DNA from: Sinorhizobium fredii USDA 205
GTDB lineage: Bacteria > Pseudomonadota > Alphaproteobacteria > Rhizobiales > Rhizobiaceae
DNA length: 64,000 nucleotides
Reading direction: 5' to 3'
Assembly (NCBI RefSeq): GCF_001461695.1
Contig: NZ_AUTC01000001.1
Span: forward strand, 186,001 to 250,000
Under the pieces are notes generated by a model, which did no database searches, had not been told where the DNA came from, and worked only from the letters and a program-made list of their open reading frames with translations. Positions 8,718 through 18,600 of this stretch are shown here, piece by piece (within the stretch, counting starts at the first letter, position 1; every line of letters begins with the position of its first letter). Position numbers and translations under genes: made by a program.

Positions 8718-8924
8718 ATGAGCAAGCAAGTTATCGAATATGGCGGAGAAGCCGTCGGCGTCGTCGTCCCGGATCAGGACCGGTTGAAGTTTCTGGCCGT
8801 CAAGTATCATGTCTGGGATCTCGACGCGCAGCGTTTCGGCTCCGCCGATGAAGCCCGCGCGGCCATACGGCACCTGCTTGCCGACCGGGGCGCGCCCAGG
8901 CACGAGGTTGGCGCGGCGGCGTGA
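8718..8924 (+). CDS. Conserved-looking small protein, function unknown
   Basis: 68 residues from ATG 8718 (MSKQVIEYGGEAVGVVVPDQD). The pattern of hydrophobic strands and VKYHVWDLDAQRFGS, followed by a helix (ADEARAAIRHLLA), looks like a small folded alpha/beta protein. No TM segment or signal. An ATG at 8667 in the same frame would add 17 residues that look non-coding. It lies alone between secDF and kpsF. The 305 bp after it (8925-9229) contain no gene I can support and presumably the kpsF promoter. Confidence 0.6.
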   Translation: MSKQVIEYGGEAVGVVVPDQDRLKFLAVKYHVWDLDAQRFGSADEARAAIRHLLADRGAPRHEVGAAA

Positions 8925-9229
8925 TTTTCTGCACCGTCCGCGGCCGCCAGGATCCCGATAGCGAAAATAAGCCACTGCTTGCGTGCAGTGCGCGGTGCGG
9001 CCCGGCACGTTTCTTGGCTTGATGACGCCTGCTGACCGAAGCATTCTGCCGCAGGCACTTCTGTGGAAAATCGAATCCGCTGAGGTGAACGCTGCGAAAA
9101 TTGGCTGGTTTGGCCGAAACGCGGCTTGGAAGGCTTGGTTTGCGGGAAAAAAGGGCCTATCTGGCTTCTATGTTTCTGCGCGCAGCGGCTGGATATGGCG
9201 GCTGGCGGTGACCTTCGAACCCGGGATTG

Positions 9230-10243
9230 ATGATGGGCTTGCGACATGTGAAGGGTGAGGGGCATTCCCCCAGCGCCATTCTGGACTCAATCGGCCGGAC
9301 GCTGGCGACGGCGACCAACGGCATCAAGGCACTGGCCGAGCACTTGGCGACGGACGAAAGTTTTGCGCGGAGCCTCGTCGAGGCCGTCGAACTGGTCGGC
9401 GACGGGCATGGCCGCGTCGTCGTTTCCGGCGTCGGCAAGAGCGGGCATATCGGTCGGAAGATCGCCGCGACCTTGGCCTCCACCGGCACCTCCGCCTATT
9501 TCGTCCATCCGACCGAGGCGAGCCACGGCGACCTCGGCATGGTCACCTCCGACGACGTGCTCATCCTGTTGTCCTGGTCGGGGGAGACGGCGGAGCTCGC
9601 CAACATGCTCACCTATGCCAAGCGTTTCAAGGTGCCGATCGTATCGATCTCGTCGAACCGCGACAGCATCCTGGCCCGCAATTCCGAGATCGCCCTCGTG
9701 CTTCCAAAGGTGCCGGAGGCCTGTCCGCATGGGTTGGCCCCGACGACCTCGGCCATGCTGCAGCTCGCCGTCGGCGATGCGCTGGCCATCGCGCTTCTCG
9801 AACGGCGCGGTTTTTCCGCCGAGGATTTCAAGACTTTCCACCCGGGCGGCAAGCTCGGCGCGCAGTTACGACTGGTACACGAACTGGCGCATGTGGCGGA
9901 ACAGATGCCGCTGCTCGCCGTCGGCCGGCCGATGAGCGAAGCTGTCATCGAGATGTCGTCAAAGGGTTTCGGCGTCGTCGGCATCGTCGACGGGAGCGGT
10001 GTGCTCGTCGGCGTCATCACCGATGGCGACTTGCGCCGGCACATGGCCGGCGATCTGCTTGGCCAGCCGGTCGAAGAGGTCATGTCGTGTCACCCGAAGG
10101 TGATCCACGCAGACGTGCTGGCGAGCGCCGCCATGGAGTTCATGCAGGAGCACAAGGTCACCGTGCTGTTCCTCGTCGACGAGGCGGGGATGCCGGAAGG
10201 CATCCTGCATATTCACGACTTGTTGCGCGCCGGCGTTGCCTGA
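9230..10243 (+). CDS. kpsF: D-arabinose-5-phosphate isomerase, KpsF/GutQ family
   Basis: Cytoplasmic isomerase interconverting ribulose-5-phosphate and arabinose-5-phosphate, the precursor of Kdo-type sugars. Residues 40-180 form an SIS domain (VVVSGVGKSGHIGRKIAATL, SWSGETAELANML, CPHGLAPTTSAMLQLAVGDA, FHPGGKLG). Two CBS domains follow from about 210 to 325 (VGIVDGSGVLVGVITDGDLRR). K-antigens of Sinorhizobium contain Kdo-family sugars, so a capsule-dedicated isomerase beside the rkp genes makes sense; S. meliloti has a kpsF at this place. Starts TTG 9227, ATG 9230 and ATG 9233 are in frame; none has a strong ribosome site. It converges on rkpJ with a 31-bp overlap of coding ends. Confidence 0.93.
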   Translation: MMGLRHVKGEGHSPSAILDSIGRTLATATNGIKALAEHLATDESFARSLVEAVELVGDGHGRVVVSGVGKSGHIGRKIAATLASTGTSAYFVHPTEASHGDLGMVTSDDVLILLSWSGETAELANMLTYAKRFKVPIVSISSNRDSILARNSEIALVLPKVPEACPHGLAPTTSAMLQLAVGDALAIALLERRGFSAEDFKTFHPGGKLGAQLRLVHELAHVAEQMPLLAVGRPMSEAVIEMSSKGFGVVGIVDGSGVLVGVITDGDLRRHMAGDLLGQPVEEVMSCHPKVIHADVLASAAMEFMQEHKVTVLFLVDEAGMPEGILHIHDLLRAGVA

Positions 10244-11561
10244 GCGGAGAAGATCGTCCTCTTCTCCGGTTTCCGCCGCGGCGGCGGGTCGATGAAGGCA
10301 CCAGGTTCGTTGACCGTATTGCGATGCAGCCGCTCGGCGATAGCCCCGGCTCCGGCATCGGTCCCGGCGACGGAATAGAAGTTGCCGCGAACCTGGATCG
10401 AGGCCGCCATCAGCCGGAACATCGCCGTGCTCAGCTCCGCATCCGGTAACTGCGGCGCGGCCCAGAACGCATCGAGCGGCTGCCGGTCCGTCAGCCCCGC
10501 GATGTCGAAAACGGCCCTGCCGAGAACTTTCACGGGCTTGCCTTGCTTCAAGGCTGCAGACCGGCGGTCGAATTGACCGTCACCATGCCGGCGCTCTTCT
10601 GCGTCAGCAGATCGAGATTTCCGCCGTCGAGATAGATGACCCGCTCGCCGATCCCGAGCGCCGCCGATTGCTGGGCAATGATCCTGCGCCAGGCGATCAG
10701 GCCGTTGTCGAGCGGGTGCACCTTGATGGCAAGCTTGCTGGTGGCCGGTGCATGGCGTGCGAAGGAGGCGAGGATATCCGCAATCGCCTCTTTCTGGCTG
10801 TTGAAGGGAGAATGCGCCCGCAATTGGAAGTCGGTCTCGAGCTGCAGCGGGTAGACGAAGTAGGGCTCGCTTGCCGACGTGAGCGAGCCGATCAGCCTGT
10901 CTGCCGCTCTTCGCTGGCGCTTGGCTGCAGCCAGGCGCCTTACCCAGCCGGCATATTCCGCCAGCGGATGGAAGATCGCGTGGCGGCGATAACCGGGGAA
11001 AAGAAACCAGAGGAAGACATTCGGCAGATTGTAGAGGAGGTCATAGGCCGCTTCGGCAAGGAAGGTCTGCGTGTGCCGCCGCCGCCAGTCCGGTTCGGGA
11101 AGCCCCGCCGCCGCTCGCAGGATCTGCTGCGATTCGGCAGGAAAATGCGAGTTGGACGACATGCCGCCGCGCTCGAGCGTCAGCCAGTCGGGCCTCAGGT
11201 AGCCCATCTCGACGACGAAGACCTTGGCCCCGACCCGGCGCGCGGCAGCGACAGCCGCCCGATGGTAGGGGCGTTCCTCGCCGAGAAGGACGAGGTCGCT
11301 GACGGAATGGCGGCGGAGGAATGCCTCCACATAAGCCGCCCAATTGTCGATCGTGCCGCGATAGTTGTGCGCACCGCCACGCCGCCAGAAGATCTGGTCA
11401 CCGACGTTGAGATTGATCCGCAGGCACCTATGGCCGAATGCCTCGAGCCGCGTGGCGATCTTGGCGAAGATCGGTGAGGAGGGGCCTTGCAGGAACAGGA
11501 AAGTCCGCCGTGGCCGCTGCTGGTTCGTCGTGCCTGCCATCATCGCTGCAAGTTTCCCCAC
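10213..11561 (-). pseudogene. rkpJ: Capsule polysaccharide export/modification protein RkpJ (KpsS-like), split by a frameshift
   Basis: KpsS/RkpJ-family protein needed for K-antigen production in S. meliloti; KpsS in E. coli helps build the Kdo linker on the lipid anchor. The first frame (11561 to 10548, 337 residues) contains FLFLQGPSSPIFAKIA, LLGEERPYHRAAV, FVYPLQLETDFQLR, KVHPLDNG and ends VTVNSTAGLQP-stop. The second frame (to 10213) resumes with KQGKPVKVLGRAVFDIAGL, which is the expected continuation. One missing base near 10551-10556 (CAG-CCTTGAAG instead of CAGGCCTTGAAG) explains the break. Repaired length would be about 449 residues. This is either a genuine null allele or a base-calling error; everything else in the gene looks intact. 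It overlaps kpsF at its 3' end. Confidence 0.85.
10245..10268. terminator. Hairpin between convergent kpsF and rkpJ
   Basis: CGGAGAAGA and TCTTCTCCG make a perfect 9-bp stem with a 6-base loop two bases after the kpsF stop. It lies inside the last codons of rkpJ on the other strand. No U-tract follows on either strand, so termination efficiency is uncertain. Confidence 0.5.
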
Positions 11562-11570
11562 CCGCTGCCG

Positions 11571-13199
11571 CTATTGCAGCGCGTCCTCGTGCAGATTGGC
11601 GTGCTTGAGCAGGGCGCGCAGAAGGTTCCACGGGTCCTCGTCCTGCGAAGGTCTGGGACGGTGATTTGCCTGGCGCGCCTTGGCAAGCGGGACGATGAAA
11701 TAGTCCGTGCGCGGGTCGGGAAAAGGGTCGGCGAAGGATTTGAGGAGGGGCGCATGATCACCGTAGAAGACGAGCCATACAGGGCGATCCAGTTTGTTCA
11801 GTCCGTCGACCAGCTTCCTCAGTGCGGCATCCGATTGCTGAAGGATCGCCAGGTAGATCTCGACCGGATTGGTGAGGGCGTCAACGCGACCGGGCTCCCA
11901 AGGGCCGTGATTGGCCATCGAGGCCACGAAGAAGAGCCCGCTTTCGTCGTCGGGAAGCTTCTGCGTCTCTTCCAGAACTCTGGCGGTCAACACGGCGTCG
12001 GAGACGTAGAGACCGTCTTGGGACGGATCATGGTCGAAGGCGTCGAGCATCGTCAGCGTGTCGAAGCCCAATACCGGCATCGCCTTGTGGCGCAGGAAGA
12101 AGGTCCGGTCATAGGGATGAATGAAATGTGTGCGCCAGCCGGCGCGCTTCAACTTTCCCGGCCAGACGACATCGGCATAGTGGGAAGCGCGAAGATAGGG
12201 ATAGCTCGCATCGACATGGATATCGTCCGGCACCAGACCGCTCAAGACAGCGAATTCGGTGCGCAGCGTGTAGCCGCCTTCGAAGACATTGCTTAGCCGG
12301 CCCCACTGCGCCGCCTGCTGGCGCAGCCTGTCGATCGCCGGCAGCTTGATCGTATCCACGCCGAAATGGCGCATGTCGATGAAGGATTCCGATTGCCACA
12401 CGACGATCAGCGGCGCCTCTTCGTGGCCGATCAGATCATGGACGGCGGCGCGCAGGCGTACCGAGAGTTCGGCGACGATCTTCTCGCGCTTGACCCCCAG
12501 CCAGACGATGAAGTGGAAGACCACCGAGCCGAAGGTGCCGAAGCGCACCGTACTCATCTTGACGTTGACCTTCTTCCCCATCAGCCGCTGCACGAGGGCG
12601 GCGGTGGGGCGGTTGACCGGACCGTAGAACAGCGAGAGCCAGGGCCCTGCCGCGATCCCGATCATCACCAGAATCCAAAACATCTGGTCGCGTGCCGGGA
12701 GCACCGTGGGCTCGAAATACATGTAGAGGCCCGAGACCCCGAAGACGTAGAGGACGGCGACGATCCAGAACACGATGTTCAGCGACGTCGCGTAGAAGAT
12801 CGACTTGTATTTGAACACATCGGTGACGAGGGCGATATCCGAGAAGACCAGTGGCTCGCGGATGAACTTGAACTTCGCACGGGAAATGCCCGTGAAGATG
12901 ATGAAGAAGCTCATAACCCCGGCAGCCGCGTAGAGCGGTCGCCAGGAGATCGCGAAGAAGCCGGCGAAGACGAGCGCTATCACCGGCAGCCTGGCAAGGA
13001 TATCGATGATGTCCTGATTGCGGCCATAGGGAGACGCGTTCCTTCTGCGCTCGCGGGCCGGCAAGGCGAAGCGATCGGTGAAGAAGATCACACCGCAGGA
13101 CAGCAGATAACAGCCGAGCGTCAAAGGTGCTGGATAGTCGTGCAACTGGAAGGGAGGAAGCGCCAAGCCGATACCTTTAAGCAATTTCACCGCCGACAC
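11571..13199 (-). CDS. rkpI: Membrane sulfatase/phosphoglycerol-transferase-like protein RkpI
   Basis: 542-residue inner-membrane enzyme with five or so N-terminal TM segments (residues ~20-190, e.g. LTLGCYLLSCGVIFF, VIALVFAGFFAISW) and a C-terminal alkaline-phosphatase-superfamily domain. Metal-site motifs are VVWQSESFID, HFIHPYDRTFF and LVFYGDHAP. The family includes lipoteichoic acid synthase and OpgB. rkpI is required for K-antigen in S. meliloti; the reaction is not established, but transfer of a phospho-alcohol group to lipid or glycan outside the membrane fits the fold. Start ATG 13199; nine bases separate its end from the rkpJ start, consistent with one operon rkpA-G-H-I-J. Confidence 0.92.
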   Translation of the reverse strand: MSAVKLLKGIGLALPPFQLHDYPAPLTLGCYLLSCGVIFFTDRFALPARERRRNASPYGRNQDIIDILARLPVIALVFAGFFAISWRPLYAAAGVMSFFIIFTGISRAKFKFIREPLVFSDIALVTDVFKYKSIFYATSLNIVFWIVAVLYVFGVSGLYMYFEPTVLPARDQMFWILVMIGIAAGPWLSLFYGPVNRPTAALVQRLMGKKVNVKMSTVRFGTFGSVVFHFIVWLGVKREKIVAELSVRLRAAVHDLIGHEEAPLIVVWQSESFIDMRHFGVDTIKLPAIDRLRQQAAQWGRLSNVFEGGYTLRTEFAVLSGLVPDDIHVDASYPYLRASHYADVVWPGKLKRAGWRTHFIHPYDRTFFLRHKAMPVLGFDTLTMLDAFDHDPSQDGLYVSDAVLTARVLEETQKLPDDESGLFFVASMANHGPWEPGRVDALTNPVEIYLAILQQSDAALRKLVDGLNKLDRPVWLVFYGDHAPLLKSFADPFPDPRTDYFIVPLAKARQANHRPRPSQDEDPWNLLRALLKHANLHEDALQ

Positions 13200-13275
13200 C
13201 GCCTCGGCAGCAGGCCGTCATCCACTTAGAGGCTAACGTCCACCGGCACAAGGCGCGCGACGGGGACCTCCACGG

Positions 13276-14079
13276 TTACCGTCCCCGGCTGCGCGCGATC
13301 GCCCGGTCGAACCACCAGTTGATGAGCGGCCGAACCGCGGGGCCGAAGCGGCCGAGCAGAAAAAGCGTGAGGCCGAAATAGACCTCGAACCGTTTCCGAT
13401 CGATGCCGTCGACGATTTTCCGGGCAACGGCCTCGGCGCTCCAGGGGCGGACGACGCCCATCACCACGCTTGCCTCGCGCGGACGCTCTGCGATTTCCCG
13501 CTCGAACTGCGGCGTTTCCGTATCTGGCGGAAAGCCGATCGATACGCCGACACCGTGGCAGCGCGCTTCGCTGCGCAGCGCCTCGGCAAAGCCGCGCAGG
13601 GCGAATTTCGACGCGCAATAGGCCGTGTAGCCATATATGCCGATAAGTCCGGAACCCGAAGAAATCATCACGATATGTCCGCTGCGCCGCTGCACCATGT
13701 CCGGGTAGACGGCACGCACCGCATGCACGGTGCCGGAAAAGTTCGTTTCCATCTGGCGGCGGAAGGCGGCGCTCGACGCATCGAGGAACGGCGCCGGTTC
13801 GACGATGCCTGCGGAGGTCACGAGGATATCGCAGGGGCCAAGCGCCTCGATGCAGCGGCCAATCGCCGAGCCGATTTCTGCCTCGTTCGCGACGTCGGCG
13901 GCTTCGATATGGATATCGCTTTCCCGCGCACCGTATTTGGAGGCAAGCGTCTGCGCTGCCAGTTCCAGGAGATCGCGCGAGCGCGCAATCAGCGACAGCC
14001 GCGCGCCGCGGCCCGCATAGAGGGATGCGAGTGCCAGGCCGATGCCGCTCGAGCCGCCGGTGATGATCACATGGGTCAT
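13276..14079 (-). CDS. rkpH: Short-chain dehydrogenase/reductase RkpH
   Basis: 267-residue SDR. NAD(P) motif TGGSSGIG is at residues 7-14, the catalytic set is ISSGSG...YTAYCASK, and a C-terminal hydrophobic segment (FGLTLFLLGRFGPAVRPLINW) suggests membrane association. This C-terminal feature and the overall pattern resemble 3-ketodihydrosphinganine reductases. Acting after RkpG it could reduce an amino-ketone to an amino-alcohol on the lipid made by RkpA; that is inference. The frame is open to 14139, but MTHVIITGG at 14079 preceded by GCAGGTTA is the natural start. A 100-bp palindromic repeat separates it from rkpG. Confidence 0.92.
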   Translation of the reverse strand: MTHVIITGGSSGIGLALASLYAGRGARLSLIARSRDLLELAAQTLASKYGARESDIHIEAADVANEAEIGSAIGRCIEALGPCDILVTSAGIVEPAPFLDASSAAFRRQMETNFSGTVHAVRAVYPDMVQRRSGHIVMISSGSGLIGIYGYTAYCASKFALRGFAEALRSEARCHGVGVSIGFPPDTETPQFEREIAERPREASVVMGVVRPWSAEAVARKIVDGIDRKRFEVYFGLTLFLLGRFGPAVRPLINWWFDRAIARSRGR

Positions 14080-14123
14080 GCAGTAACCTGCTTGCCGCCG
14101 CGGGCACGACGCAGCCACGATGT

Positions 14124-14223
14124 CTAAAGCGCGTCGCATTCAATGTATTCACGCGGCGCGCTTTAGGTTCTTGTTTTTATGCATGTCGCCCAAAACCGCT
14201 GCGCACTTTTGGGCGACATGCAT
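14124..14223. repeat. Two palindromic repeats between rkpG and rkpH
   Basis: First palindrome: CTAAAGCGCG (14124-14133) with CGCGCTTTAG (14157-14166). Second: ATGCATGTCGCCCAAAA (14179-14195) pairs perfectly, 17 bp, with 14207-14223 around an 11-base loop. The last base of the second is the third base of the rkpG stop codon. The GCATGTCG...CGACATGC core recurs at 51096 and 52612, so this is a dispersed family, RIME-like by memory. Within the operon it could stabilise upstream mRNA or attenuate rkpH expression. Confidence 0.8.
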
Positions 14224-15638
14224 TAGCGTGCCGAGAGCGTCTTCAGCATTTGGTCGATATCGACGCCGCCGAGGCCGAAATTCCGTTCGACGAGATCCTT
14301 CAGGCGCTCGGCCGTCAGCGTCACGGTACGGCGGATCTGTTCCTCCGTATGCTCGCTGGTGATGAAGAAGCGCAGCCGCGCCATGCCCTCCGGAACGGCG
14401 GGATGGATGATCGGCAGCACATTGATGCCGGCGGCGAGCAGGTCGTTCGACAGCTGTACGGCTCTGAGCGAATCGCCGACGATCACCGGCACGACCGAGT
14501 AACCGCCGCTCAAGCCGGTGTCGAGACCGGCCTCCTTGGCGAGCTTCAGGAACAGGGTGCCATTGCGTCTCAGCGCTGCGGTGCGCTCCGGCTCCCGTTC
14601 GAGAACGTCAAGGCTCGCAACTGCGGATGCGCCGAGAACCGGCGCGAGGCCGACGCTGTAGACGAAGCCGCCGGCCGACGCCTTGAGCACGGCCGCAAGT
14701 GCCTCGCTGCCGGCGATATAACCGCCGCAGCTCGAGGTGGTTTTCGACAGGGTCCCCATCCAGATGTCGACCTCGTGAGGATCGACGCCGAAATGCTCGG
14801 CAAGGCCCTTGCCCCGCCGGCCCAACACGCCCAGCGAATGGGCCTCGTCCACCATCAGCCAGAAGCCGAACTCCGCCTTGAGCTTCAGGAGCGCCGGCAG
14901 GTTGGCGACATCGCCGTCCATCGAATAGATGCCTTCGACGATCACCATGATATTGCGATAGTCGCCGGAAACGGTGCGCAGCACATGTTCGAGGTCGGCC
15001 GCATCGTTGTGCTTGAAGAGGCGGCGCGCGGCGCCCGAAAGCTTGATGCCGGCAAGGGCGCTGTTGTGGATGAATTCGTCATGGATGACGAGATCCTGCG
15101 GCCCCAACAGGCAGCCTATGGCCGCGACATTGGTGAGGTAGCCGCTGACGAAACAGACGGCCGCGTCGACGCCGTAGAAGCGGGCGATCCGCTCCTCGAG
15201 CTCGACGTGAACCGGTCTTTCGCCCGCCACGAGCCTGCTTGCCGAGGCGGAAATTCCGAAGGTTTCGATCGTCTCGCGCGCCCTGTCGAGCACGTGGGCG
15301 TGTCGGTTCAGCCCGAGATAGTCATAGGATGCGAAGTTGATGAGTTTGCGGCCGTCGATCATCGTCGTCGCGCCGGCGGCCGTCTGATGCGCCCGATAGA
15401 ACGGATTGGCGATGCCGAGCTGCTCGCTGGCGAACTTCTGCGCCTGCACCTGCTTGTATTCCGGCAGATCCTCGAAGCGCGCCTGGTGGCGGCGCGGCGC
15501 AGGCGGCAAGTCCCGTTCCGAGCGCGCCATACGGTTGCGCTCGGAGGATTGATGCGTGTTCCTCATCCTGTCCAGCAGGTTCTCCCTGAGGCTGCTGTTC
15601 ATCTTGGAGAAGGTCTGGCCGTTTCCGTCCTTGCTCAT
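14223..15638 (-). CDS. rkpG: PLP-dependent acyltransferase RkpG (alpha-oxoamine synthase family)
   Basis: 471-residue relative of 8-amino-7-oxononanoate synthase, 5-aminolevulinate synthase and serine palmitoyltransferase, enzymes that condense an acyl thioester with an amino acid and release CO2. Motifs: NFASYDYLGLNRH, cofactor site MVDEAHSLGVLGRRG and Schiff-base lysine in GTLSKTTSSCGG. An N-terminal extension of about 60 polar residues precedes the fold. Its ATG overlaps the rkpA stop codon by three bases (start 15638, rkpA ends 15635), so translation is probably coupled. The natural acyl donor would be the fatty chain on the RkpA acyl carrier domain. Required for K-antigen in S. meliloti. 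Confidence 0.93.
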   Translation of the reverse strand: MSKDGNGQTFSKMNSSLRENLLDRMRNTHQSSERNRMARSERDLPPAPRRHQARFEDLPEYKQVQAQKFASEQLGIANPFYRAHQTAAGATTMIDGRKLINFASYDYLGLNRHAHVLDRARETIETFGISASASRLVAGERPVHVELEERIARFYGVDAAVCFVSGYLTNVAAIGCLLGPQDLVIHDEFIHNSALAGIKLSGAARRLFKHNDAADLEHVLRTVSGDYRNIMVIVEGIYSMDGDVANLPALLKLKAEFGFWLMVDEAHSLGVLGRRGKGLAEHFGVDPHEVDIWMGTLSKTTSSCGGYIAGSEALAAVLKASAGGFVYSVGLAPVLGASAVASLDVLEREPERTAALRRNGTLFLKLAKEAGLDTGLSGGYSVVPVIVGDSLRAVQLSNDLLAAGINVLPIIHPAVPEGMARLRFFITSEHTEEQIRRTVTLTAERLKDLVERNFGLGGVDIDQMLKTLSAR

Positions 15639-18600
15639 TGGCTCAGTGCTTTTTCCTTGGCTGCTCCGACATGGCGTTGCGTCAGTTCGGTGACGAGCTT
15701 GTCGTCGCCGGCTTCGCCATCGTCGCTCTGATCGCGCTTGCTGACCTTTTCATAAAGCTTGCGCGCGACGTCGCCAACGGTCGTGTTGTCAGCGACGCCG
15801 CTGAGCGGCATGTCGAACCCGGTATTCTGCTGGAAGCTGATGCCGAGTTCCACCGCCATCAGGCTGTCGAGACCGATTTCCTTCAGGATTTTGCTGCGCG
15901 TCACCGTATCCTTGGCCACCCGAAGAATGGCGGCGATCTCGCCCGCGACGAGGTCGAACAGGATATCCTCCGCCTCCTGCGGCGACTTGCCCTCGATCAT
16001 CGCCACGAGGTCCATCTTGGTGCCCTCGGTGCCGGAGGCGTGCTGGTCGGCACTGCGCAGGATGACCTCGAAGAGGGCATTTCTGGCAACCGGCAGGTTG
16101 CGCGCCGCACCCCAGTCGATTTCGGAGATCATGACGACGGCCGCGTCGACGCCGCCCGGATCGGCGGCGATATGGCTCTCCACCATGTCGAGCGCCACAT
16201 GGGCCTTGAGCGCCGTCTTGCCGATGCGCTTTGCGAGCAGGTCGTTCACGTCGGCGTTCTGCGTCAGATAACCTGCATCGGCGATGGCGCCGAAACCGAC
16301 GGCCAGCCCTGCCAGCCCCGCCGCGCGACGGGCGCGGGCGAGGCCCTCGAGATAACCGTTGGCGGCCACATAGTTTGCCTGGCCCGGATTGCCGACGAGC
16401 GTCGTTGCCGAGGAGAACAGGATGAAGTTGTCGAGCGCGTCCTGGCGCGTCAGGCGGTCGAGGATCGCTGCGCCCTTCGCTTTGACGTCGATGACCGGTC
16501 TGTTGCGCTCGTGCGTCAGGTTGCTGATCAGCGCATCGTCGAGCACCATCGCCGCGTGCACGATCGAGCGCAGCGGCGCTTGCGCCCGCAGGCTAGCGAG
16601 AAGCGCTTCCACCGCAGCGGCATCGGTGACATCGCAGGCGTGGAGCGACGCCGCCACGCCGGCCTTCTTCCAGCGGTCGACCATCGCGCTGGTTGCGGCA
16701 TCCGGCTGGCCGCGGCGTGAACAGAGCGCGATGTTGCGCGCCCCTTTCTCGACGAGCCAGTTCGCCGCGACAAGGCCGAAGCCGCCGATACCGCCGACAA
16801 CGAGATGCATGCCATCCGGATCGACCTTCATGCCCCGGCGCGGCTTCGCGGCAATCTCGTGCTGGCCGGCGACCGGCGGGAGCACGACGATCTTGCCGAT
16901 ATGGCCGGCATTCTGCATCAGCCGGAACGCATTCCCGATTTCGTCGAAATCGAAGGCGCGGTAGGGAAGCGGCGTCAGCCTGCCCTGGTCGAAGAGTTCG
17001 CCGATCTCCATGAAGATCCGCTTGGTCAGCTCCGGCTGATTGACGAGGAGCTGGTCCGCGTCGATGCCGAAATAGCTGACGTTGCGGCGGAACGGCCTGA
17101 GGCCGATCTTGCTGTCGGCGTAATAGTCGCGCTTGCCGAGTTCCAGGAACCGCCCGAACGGTTTGACGAGCGCGAGGCTCTGCTCCATCGCTTCGGCGAA
17201 CAGCGAGTTGAGAACGAGGTCCACCCCTTCGCCGCCGGTGACGGCACGAACGTCGTTGACGAAGCCGAGCGACCGGGAATCGAAGACGTGATCGGCGCCG
17301 AGCATCGTCAGGAAACGCCGTTTTTCGCGGGTTCCGGCCGTCGCGATGACCTTGGCACCCTTCAGTTTGGCAACCTGGAGTGCGGCGAGGCCGACGCCGC
17401 CGGCGGCGCCGTGGATGAGGATCGTCTCGCCCGACCGGATACGTCCGAGCTCGACCATCGCATAATAGGCGGTGAGGAACGCCACCGGCAGGGTGGCGGC
17501 CGCCACCGGGCTGATTGTCTGCGGCAGCTTGGCGACGCCCGCCCGGGAGACGACCGCATGCGTCGAGAAGGCGGCGGACGCGATTGCCATCACCGCGTCG
17601 CCGACGGCGAGATCGTCAACCCCTTCGCCGACTTCGACCACATGGCCGGAAAGCTCCATGCCGATCGTCGCGCCGGCGAAGCCGTCTTCGAGCGCCTCTT
17701 CCGGCAGCAGGCCCATCGCCCACATGACGTCGCGGAAGTTGAGCCCGGTGGCGGCGACGGAGACGACGATCTCCCCGGGTCCCGCCCGTGGCACATCGGT
17801 TTCTTCCCAGGTGATGCTGCTGACCTGTGAACTGACGCGCTGGCGAATTGTAGCCGCCGAGAAAGCGCTGATCTTGCCTTCGCTCTTGGCGGCGGGGCCA
17901 GATACGGCGCGGATTTCCGAGACCAGGCCGGTCGCCCGATCAAGCAGCCATTCACGGTTGGAACCCTCGATGGCGAGCAGCGGCAATGCCGAGGCGAGCA
18001 TCTCCTCATAGCTCGCGGTTCGATCGGCGAGATCGAGCGAATGAACGTCGAGGAATTCGTACTCGTTTTGCAACACGCGGACGAATGTCCACAATCCGGA
18101 ATTCACGCCCGAGCTCGCCGATTCCGAGACGGGACCGCCGCCCGGCGCCACCAGCACCAGACGGGGACGCGCCTCTCCGACGAGTTCGGCGTTCCCGGCG
18201 CGCTGCTTCAGCGCTTCGGCAAAGGCGCTGAGCGCCAGCACCTGGGTTTGCAGCAAGGCGGAATCGTCGTCGCCGATGTGGTCTGCCGTCGCAGAGACGA
18301 AAACCGCGCGGACCGGCTTTTCGCCGAGCCCGTCGATCGCTGTCCCGAGCACGGCGATATCGGCAGCCAGGTCGCCCGAGGCGGCAACCGGGATGGCGCC
18401 AGCGGGAGCCGAACTGCGCCGGACGTCCGTTTCGATCAGCAGATAGGGGATTCCGCCAGCGTGGCTTGCCGGCGGCCGTGCCGCGCCGGCCGTGCCGCGC
18501 GCCTCGATCAGGATCGCATTGCCGTGCGGGCACTCGCAATCGCTGACGCTGACGTCGCTAAGCTCGAGATCGGCCAGACACTTCTGCCAGTGCGAAACCG

